A DNA stretch of 64,000 bases, from assembly GCA_964017235.1 (NCBI GenBank), contig OZ024936.1, forward strand, positions 49,899,028 to 49,963,027, given 5' to 3'. Below, one piece after another: positions 60,501-64,000 of the stretch (within the stretch, counting starts at the first letter, position 1; each line of letters starts with the position of its first letter). The DNA comes from Sabellastarte sp. h YS-2021 (lineage: Eukaryota; Annelida; Polychaeta; Sabellida; Sabellidae). The notes under the pieces were generated by a model, which ran no database searches, was not told the DNA's origin, and saw only the letters and a list, made by a program, of their open reading frames with translations. The position numbers were made by a program, and so were the translations under genes.

Positions 60501-62907
60501 TCACAGTAAGTGTAATTGCCAAAGTATGTGAAATTGCCAGTGTGTGAAATTTGATACAGTATGTGAAATTTGTCATAGTATGTGAAATTTGCCACAGTAT
60601 GTGAAATATGCCATAGTATGTGAAATTTGCCACAGTATGTGAAATGTGCCACAGTATGTGAAATGTGCCACAGTATGTGAAATTGCCCAGTGAGGAGACC
60701 CCTCCTTCTATTTCATTGACTCTTGGGAAATCTTGATACATTTGTGATTTTTTTTACATTAGTCCTCATATCTCCTCTGATGAAAATGTGCCAAACTTTT
60801 GATTAGGTTTTACTTTAAAATGTCCCCCTCACCCCTCAAGTGATGAATTACATATAGTGTGATCAATGTCACACTTCTTTCTGTACGACCTAATATTATG
60901 GGAAAAAATATATCCAGTGCAACCTCCAAAGATTAATCATATGATAAAAGGATCGTAAAATAATTGATGATTTTTAGTGTGAACCAAGAAGGAAATACAT
61001 ATTTGTGAGAGTTTAAACAAAAATTTCATAATATCAAATAGATACAGAGGGTTGGATAATGAAGGCTGCTGGTGCCAAATAGTTTTCTGTGTAGAATCTT
61101 GACCAGTCTGTATGCACTGCTTTCCTTCATCCTTTCCCCTTTGCATTGTGATATGATCCATATAAAGTAAATTACTAGGAAGCTTCAGAGTAAGCCAGAT
61201 GGCTACTTTATACAGTCAGGCTATTTCAAAAGTTCAGACAACCATCTTGTGTCTATTTACATTTCAACCTTTTATGTTGTGTTAGTGTCATCGGAGGTGA
61301 TGGTAATTTTACATGACCCATATAAAGTGGTTAAAGTGACATTAAATCCCTATCAACCTAAGGAATTACACAAACATTATAACAAAAGTTGGCAAGAGTA
61401 CTATTCTGCACCATTTCTGAGATAAATGCATTTTTGTGTTTTACAAGAAAAGAATTTTAAAAGAAAAGAAAAATTTAACGTTTAATTGTCAATAAGTCAG
61501 CCGTTTTCTATCAGATCACTTTCAAAATGTTTCAAGGTTTCCACACATCTATAATAATTAAGCTATTCCATGCGAACGAGTGGAGGGCTTTACCATGAAA
61601 ATAAGCACACCTCCTGTGTGACTTCTCTTATTAATGAAAATGTCATGACACCATATCCAGAAAATTTTCCCAGGGCTACTGCATACACATGCCAAATTTG
61701 AAGAGAATCCACTAAGTTGTTGCTTAGCTATAGCCTGTAGCAAATGCAGGAATCTGCAAAGACACCAGCTGATTCCATCTGAATTTTCTCCTGTATACCA
61801 AGTGTCCCAGGAGGGACGCTTAAAAGACTCATGGAGATGATTTCACAGATTGTCAATTACTTTTAAATATATCAGCAATATGACTTAAAATTGAACAGAA
61901 ATAAAAATAGCCAGCCTCTGCAGGCAAGAACCCCAGGCCGCAGGTACAGGTAAATGGCCAACAACATTGAGATTTGGGAAAATCTTAGGAATAACTTATG
62001 TTGTAAGAAGTATTGAGAAGCCACAAGATGTTCTACAAAAGATTCACAGGCCATGATTTCTTACAAGTAGCTTTCATATTTTGAAGCCCAAGAAACAATT
62101 ATAAGGGAGATGTAAGGCCTTTTTGATATGATGACCCTCGTAATTATTTGGCATTAAAGATGTGATATGGTGGCCATTTTGTTTCTAAAACAAGGCAAGC
62201 TTTCCTGTCCATTTACATTTTGTGCAAATCTGATGAAGCTAGCTGCAATATTTCAGGTTAAACAAAACATTAAAGATTTTAGAAGAAACTTTAAGACCCA
62301 AAAATTTTAAAAGTGTTGCCATGGCAACAGTTGCCGCTGGATACCCCCCAAAACCAAATCAGCTGTAGATCCGCTGTGGAACACCCACAAAGTTTAAGAC
62401 CTAAAAATCTTAAAAGTGTTGCCACGGCAACAGTGATTACTGGATACTCCTCAACATCTAATCAGCTCTAGATCCTCTTGGGGTTAATATACCCTGAAAA
62501 TTTGGTGAAAATCCGTGCAGGGGTTTAATCTGTGGAACACACACAAACTTTAAGACCCCAAAATCTTAAAAGTATGGCCATGGCAACAGTTGTTATCGGA
62601 TACCCCCAAAACCTAATCAGTTCTAGATCCTCTTAGGGTAAACATATCCTGAAAATTTGGTGAAAATCTGTGCAGGGGTTTAGGCTGTGGAACACCCACA
62701 AGCTTTATGCCTGCCGCCCGGATTGCGTAGAGGATGACTATAACCCCAGGCTTTATGGGCTGGGGTTAAAAATTGCTTCCATTGAAAGGTAGTTTGTCAA
62801 CAGAGATCTGACTATACCTGCAGGTGTAACCATTGGTGTGATCTTCACAGGTGGAATCATGCTGGCACTCATTTTCAATGCAATCGTCAATATTAATGTG
62901 GCAGTAT
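47746..62907 (-). CDS. multi-EGF single-pass membrane receptor gene, 5' part outside window
   Basis: Eleven exons in consistent phase: 62818-62907, 59702-59735, 58767-58976, 57123-57326, 55831-56034, 54935-55101, 54416-54505, 51979-52042, 50647-50679, 49480-49580 and 47746-48583. They give 677 residues to the stop. The ectodomain has about ten EGF-like repeats, two of the calcium-binding type (NIDDC..., NIDEC...), each split over a 90-base exon and a 34- or 64-base exon. A short Glu/Arg linker, one transmembrane helix and a 280-residue tail follow. The gene resembles EGF-rich adhesion or signalling receptors (fibropellin/Notch-like ectodomains), but the tail has no ankyrin or other known domain. 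I cannot name an orthologue. At least one more exon lies to the right of 62907, because that exon begins mid-codon. Introns hold many MITEs, SINEs and foldbacks. Confidence 0.88.
48722..49087. mobile_element. foldback element, GGGGCCAGTTTCACGAAGC type
   Basis: The left end CAGTTTCACGAAGCCTCCTT is matched by AAGGAGGCTTCGTGAAACTG at the right, perfect over twenty bases. AAGGAAG/CTTCCTT words lie inside. A partial second copy follows (49087-49160, GGGCCCAGTTTAACAAAGCC). It sits in the last intron of the EGF gene. Confidence 0.8.
49172..49305 (-). mobile_element. TA-MITE copy 10, truncated
   Basis: Only the distal ~130 bases of the family are present. It abuts the partial foldback, which may have truncated it. 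Confidence 0.75.
49480..49580 (-). CDS. exon: transmembrane segment of the EGF receptor
   Basis: Acceptor CTCTTGCAG, donor CAG/GTGAG. 101 bases, entering in phase 0 and leaving two bases into an Arg codon. It encodes [10 protein letters not shown], then a hydrophobic run of about 22 residues ([15 protein letters not shown] and on), then FRWFR, a basic stop-transfer end. Orientation puts the EGF repeats outside the cell. Confidence 0.92.
49895..50123 (-). mobile_element. TA-MITE copy 11
   Basis: Full length, between the transmembrane exon and its decayed duplicate. Confidence 0.9.
50170..50227 (-). pseudogene. decayed duplicate of the transmembrane exon
   Basis: The minus strand reads GATGGTCCCCTATCCAAAAC, like the start of the real exon, with the neighbouring intron bases also conserved (GTTTTCTGTTCCAA against GTTTTCTCTTGCAG). 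The acceptor AG has become AA. The frame would read [14 protein letters not shown] before similarity ends, so a former alternative exon is likely. Confidence 0.6.
50647..50679 (-). CDS. exon: juxtamembrane linker, 33 bases
   Basis: Acceptor ATATTTTTCAG, donor GAG/GTGAGA. Eleven codons in phase 0 ([11 protein letters not shown]) connect the last EGF repeat to the transmembrane exon. A TA-MITE ends 15 bases upstream of the exon. Confidence 0.8.
50695..50923 (+). mobile_element. TA-MITE copy 12, next to a splice acceptor
   Basis: Full length. Read in the gene's direction it ends TTACTCTA 15 bases before the 33-base exon, so CTCTAAT, a good branch-site match, straddles the MITE end. Confidence 0.9.
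51244..51457. repeat. foldback, GGGGCTGTCTTCTACAA type
   Basis: The left end GGGGCTGTCTTCTACAATAC pairs with GTATTGTTGTAGAATACGGC plus CCC at the right. AATCTAAG words inside link it to the 43.6-44.0 kb foldback. Confidence 0.75.
51565..51592 (-). CDS. candidate 28-base poison microexon
   Basis: Acceptor CATTCTCATTTCAG and a perfect donor GAG/GTAAGT flank 28 bases on the minus strand. It is not needed: skipping it joins the flanking exons in phase. Including it encodes IGSRIMDVG and shifts the next exon to a stop after two residues, just before the transmembrane exon. The product would be a soluble ectodomain or an NMD target. A SINE fragment begins about 8 bases upstream in the gene's direction. 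It is predicted from splice sites alone. Confidence 0.4.
51600..51740 (+). mobile_element. SINE 3'-body fragment
   Basis: GTTGGCAGTTGCTTTTCAAT, GATTCTTGACCATCTAG and CATGATATGACCTGTGCAG match the body of the SINE at 38.4 and 56.7 kb; the tRNA head is absent. Confidence 0.65.
51979..52042 (-). CDS. exon: second half of the last EGF repeat
   Basis: Acceptor GTCTGTTTCAG, donor AAT/GTGAGT. 64 bases; the first base completes the Glu codon begun in the 54416-54505 exon. It encodes [11 protein letters not shown], the last cysteines of the EGF fold, then [10 protein letters not shown]. Confidence 0.85.
52330..52860. repeat. possible foldback in an intron
   Basis: CAGACTTCCTGAGGCCTCCT near 52470 is inverted at GTCTGAGGAGGCCTGAGG near 52728. 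The outer limits are unclear. Confidence 0.4.
53501..53652. repeat. 152-base near-perfect palindrome
   Basis: Arms of about 67 bases (53501-53567 and 53585-53652) are almost identical inverted copies, for example GGACTTTATTGGCGATTCAA against TTGAATCGCCAATAAAGTCC, with a 17-base GC-richer loop. It is a small foldback element or hairpin-forming insertion. Confidence 0.9.
54004..54232 (-). mobile_element. TA-MITE copy 13
   Basis: Near-consensus, full length, in an intron of the EGF gene. Confidence 0.92.
54416..54505 (-). CDS. exon: calcium-binding EGF, first half
   Basis: Acceptor TTCAG, donor CGA/GTGAGT, 90 bases. It encodes [19 protein letters not shown], then C and NGYHC; the NIDEC and NGYHC motifs fit a calcium-binding EGF with a hydroxylatable Asn. 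Same length and phases as the exon at 62818-62907. Confidence 0.92.
54647..54803. repeat. foldback, GGGCCCAGTTTCCCAAAGG type
   Basis: The left end GCCCAGTTTCCCAAAGGCCT is inverted at AGGCCTTTGTGAAACTTGAC (about 54782-54801). It is close in its ends to the element at 48722. Confidence 0.75.
54935..55101 (-). CDS. exon: two EGF repeats
   Basis: Acceptor GTTTTTACAG, donor ACA/GTAAGT. 167 bases, phase 0 in and two bases out. It encodes [17 protein letters not shown]..., then [18 protein letters not shown]...FTG, with regular six-cysteine spacing. The first repeat is of the short type without a long C3-C4 loop. Confidence 0.92.
55135..55420 (-). mobile_element. SINE-like repeat
   Basis: On the minus strand GTGGGTTCAATCCCAGG (about 55385-55400) resembles a B box, and the adjoining region has partial similarity to the body of 21251-21580. 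Boundaries are uncertain. Confidence 0.4.
55831..56034 (-). CDS. exon: EGF pair, module B
   Basis: Acceptor ATATATTCACAG, donor GAG/GTGAGT. 204 bases, 68 codons, phase 0 both sides. It encodes [20 protein letters not shown]..., then [14 protein letters not shown]... to DKCE. It is 47 of 68 residues identical to the next exon upstream (57123-57326), so the two derive from an exon duplication. Confidence 0.93.
56238..56466 (-). mobile_element. TA-MITE copy 14
   Basis: Full length, inserted at TA in the dispersed repeat. Confidence 0.9.
56632..56848 (+). mobile_element. tRNA-derived SINE, near full length
   Basis: A box TGGTGCAGTGGTAAC, B box CAGTTCAAACCCC, then a body ending TGATATGACCTGTAATG and a GTGACATAAAACACC tail. 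It is the reference copy for fragments at 1.4, 51.6 and 61.1 kb and the minus-strand copy at 38.4 kb. Confidence 0.8.
57123..57326 (-). CDS. exon: EGF pair, module A
   Basis: Acceptor TACCACAACAG, donor GAG/GTAAGA. 204 bases, phase 0 both sides. It encodes [13 protein letters not shown]...SCE, then [14 protein letters not shown]...KCE. It is the duplicate partner of 55831-56034. Confidence 0.93.
57383..57610 (+). mobile_element. TA-MITE copy 15
   Basis: Moderately diverged; it ends about 57 bases upstream of the exon at 57123-57326 in the gene's direction. Confidence 0.88.
57611..58239. other. intron, no recognisable feature
   Basis: AT-rich intronic DNA. The words AAATGTAAAATTTGTC near 57623 recall the 60-kb minisatellite. 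Confidence 0.4.
58240..58706. mobile_element. foldback element with TTGAGATATTAAGTCAA interior
   Basis: The ends GGAAGAGTATTAGAGCCTAG and its near-complement CTTGGTCCTAATACTCTTCC are followed inward by A/T runs. The interior is a degenerate ~20-base repeat (TTTTTGAGATATTAAGTCAA) about fifteen times on one strand, then inverted for the last ~130 bases. Confidence 0.85.
58767..58976 (-). CDS. exon: EGF pair, 210 bases
   Basis: Acceptor TTGAATTTTCAG, donor GAG/GTATAG. 70 codons, phase 0 both sides. It encodes [19 protein letters not shown]..., then [14 protein letters not shown]...YCDIDLCE. The H-I-C-D linker is shared with the two 204-base exons, so it is a third, older member of that exon family. 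Confidence 0.93.
58990..59218 (+). mobile_element. TA-MITE copy 16, next to a splice acceptor
   Basis: Full length. In the gene's direction its end lies 13 bases before the exon start at 58976, inside the branch-site/pyrimidine-tract zone. Confidence 0.92.
59219..59700. other. intron, no recognisable feature
   Basis: AT-rich intronic DNA. A loose repeat of CCAATTGGAGTTTCTACC type lies at 59515-59620. Confidence 0.4.
59702..59735 (-). CDS. exon: end of a calcium-binding EGF, 34 bases
   Basis: Acceptor GTTTTTGCAG, donor GAG/GTGGGT. The first base completes the Ser codon from 62818-62907. It encodes [11 protein letters not shown], the standard C-terminal EGF loop. Confidence 0.88.
59937..60240. 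repeat. 61-base tandem repeat, five units
   Basis: Units of 61 bases (AAATTTCACATTTTACCTTG..., starts 59939, 60000, 60061 and on) are almost identical, indicating recent expansion. Confidence 0.95.
60230..60690. repeat. ~19-base minisatellite
   Basis: More than twenty units of TATGTGAAATTTGCCACAG with point changes and short indels. Open frames across it are periodicity artefacts. Confidence 0.95.
60700..61800. other. intron with SINE fragments
   Basis: A SINE-body fragment lies at about 61055-61160 (GTAGAATCTTGACCAGTC, GTGATATGATCC) and another possible piece at 61290-61350. Otherwise nothing is recognised. Confidence 0.45.
61815..61824 (-). repeat. orphan AAGCGTCCC terminus
   Basis: GGGACGCTTAA on the + strand, i.e. 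TTAAGCGTCCC on the minus strand, is the exact 5' motif of the 13.3, 22.9 and 42.0 kb elements. No matching body could be traced. Confidence 0.4.
61900..62768 (-). mobile_element. array-bearing element, ACCCCAGCC family, copy B
   Basis: On the minus strand it starts AACCCCAGCCCATAAAGCCT then GGGGTT (62768-62743), with a CCGGGCGGCAGGC spacer. About three TGTGGGTGTTCCACAGC-type units follow, then the GCAGCTAGC and AAAATGGCCACC blocks. It ends GGCCTGGGGTTCTTGCC, then AGAGGCTGGCTATTTTT. Same order as copy A at 28602-30146, with fewer array units. It lies in an intron of the EGF gene. Confidence 0.75.
62818..62907 (-). CDS. exon: calcium-binding EGF, first half, most upstream exon seen
   Basis: Acceptor TTACTTTCAG, donor CAG/GTATAG, 90 bases. 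It encodes [18 protein letters not shown], then [11 protein letters not shown]. Its first base completes a codon from an exon not in the window. It pairs with 59702-59735 to finish the EGF fold. Confidence 0.92.
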
Positions 62908-63562
62908 CTGAAAGTAAAATTATGTATTTTAGACAATCTTCTATTATGGCCTAGTAATTGTTATAGTTTTGTGCAGTTTTACATAAAATAAAAAAAACAA
63001 CAAAAAAAAAACAAAAAAAAAACAGCAGATAACATTGATTTGAGCATAATTTTGTGGAATGAAGAATACAAAAACTGTTTTTAATCTGCAAATGTGCAAT
63101 CTGCAATCTTTCAGAAAAACAATTCTAAGAGAGCATCCACAAATTTAAACTCTTTCATGACCAAAACACCTGTATAAGAAATACTGGATGAAAAGTGCAC
63201 TCTGCACTGGAGAAATAAAAACGTAAGGCAAAGGTTAAATCATTTGTGATGCCGACATGACACACATGGGCGGTGCTTTGGTGCTCCGGTTTCTTTGGCC
63301 AGAAGTGACTCAGAGTTTTACAGCTACTCCCTGAAAAGGATGCCAACCCAATTTATGTATAGGTTATTGGCCAAGTGAGTGTCCAGTATTTGAAAATAAT
63401 GGACTGTTTACAAGGTCTGGTAGGGATCGAGTCAACAGAACTATACTCTTGGATAAAAATGGACACATATGGATAAAGTACCCTGTCCAAGGGTACAATC
63501 TCCAAGACCAAGCCAAGAATTGAACCCCAGACTGTCCTCTCTGATGTCCACATTAATACCCC
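62908..63562. other. intron, partly repeat
   Basis: An A-rich patch lies at 62988-63024. 63410-63545 contains GGATCGAGTCAACAG and TTGAACCCCAGACTGTCC, SINE-like on neither strand with confidence. Confidence 0.4.
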
Positions 63563-63997
63563 ATTCACACTACAGGAGGTACCCTCGGCGGAAGGCAGCG
63601 TTTGGTAAAACGTCCCTGTCCTTCAACTATCGTCCAAAGTTGGTATGTGACTGTGCGACACATTGGCAGAATGTCCATTACCTTGCGTGCCCTATGGAAG
63701 CTTAAAATGTTTAAAATTTCCGCCTCTGACTTCGGAACCGTGAGCATGCGCAGACGAAGGTGAGCATGCACAGATAAATTTCTTTCTACGGTTTCTGAAT
63801 TTGTACTCCACTGTGTATATAGGTTGTGACTCAGTCATCCTTTGGTGTAACATGGCAACATAAGGCGAGTGGAGGTAAATGGACATTTTGCCAATGTGTC
63901 ACAAGGTCGCATACAAACCTTGGATGGTAGTTAAAGGACAGGGGCATTTCACCGAATGTCTATGACCGCCGATTATAAACGTCTGTAGTGTGAATGA
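63563..63997. mobile_element. foldback element with ~120-base arms
   Basis: The left arm (63563-63688, CATTCACACTACAG ... GACACATTGGCAGAATGTCC) is an inverted match to the right arm (63876-63997, ending CTGTAGTGTGAATG). No ORF is seen. The element at 36005-36952 shares right-arm words. Confidence 0.8.
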
Positions 63998-64000
63998 TAC

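Noticed and set aside
60188..60741. Minus-strand frames with ILWQISHTV repeats
   Set aside because: Produced by the 19-base minisatellite read in three frames; no gene.

Overview
This window looks like a repeat-saturated, AT-rich nuclear fragment from an animal, most likely a marine lophotrochozoan such as a mollusc. The reasons are a multi-exon EGF-domain receptor gene with canonical GT-AG introns, a DIRS-type tyrosine-recombinase retrotransposon, tRNA-derived SINEs, dense MITE and foldback families, and many ~140-160 bp tandem arrays held inside non-autonomous elements. The taxon is an inference; no ribosomal or mitochondrial marker is present.

Layout. 1-3.9 kb: mostly unannotatable AT-rich DNA with a possible small + strand exon (228-322), one MITE and other dispersed repeats. 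3957-10197: one nearly complete but frameshifted DIRS element (gag-like, RT, RNase H, methyltransferase-like region, tyrosine recombinase) with inverted terminal repeats and an internal complementary region. 11.05-17.5 kb: an element with internal arrays, into which a second element carrying about 23 copies of a 147-bp unit has inserted. 17.9-18.7 kb: a related degenerate element. 22.43-22.77 kb: the last coding exon of an unidentified + strand gene. 22.9-25 kb and 40-42 kb: two opposite-strand copies of an element whose interior is a 158-bp array. 28.6-30.1 kb and 61.9-62.8 kb: two copies of another such element. 31.0-32.8 kb: a further one, with a DR1-containing array. 47.7-62.9 kb and beyond the right edge: a minus-strand gene for a single-pass membrane protein with about ten EGF repeats and a long cytoplasmic tail. 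I reconstructed eleven exons in consistent phase; the 5' part lies outside the window.

The most notable feature is a shared design in at least eight elements of otherwise different sequence: a 5' terminal hairpin, a GCC/GC-rich spacer, a central ~140-160 bp tandem array rich in TGACCTTG/CAAGGTCA words, a 3' copy of the 5' terminal motif in inverted orientation, a 3' hairpin, and in one subset a terminal CTAG next to T. This fits non-autonomous Helentron/Helitron-like elements. One insertion into another array gives a readable empty site. Sixteen copies of a ~228-bp TA-flanked MITE are scattered through the window; two end 13-15 bp from 3' splice sites of the EGF gene. That gene also shows a strong-splice-site 28-bp candidate poison microexon before the transmembrane exon and a decayed duplicate of the transmembrane exon.

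All assignments come from reading sequence and motif knowledge; no database search was possible.
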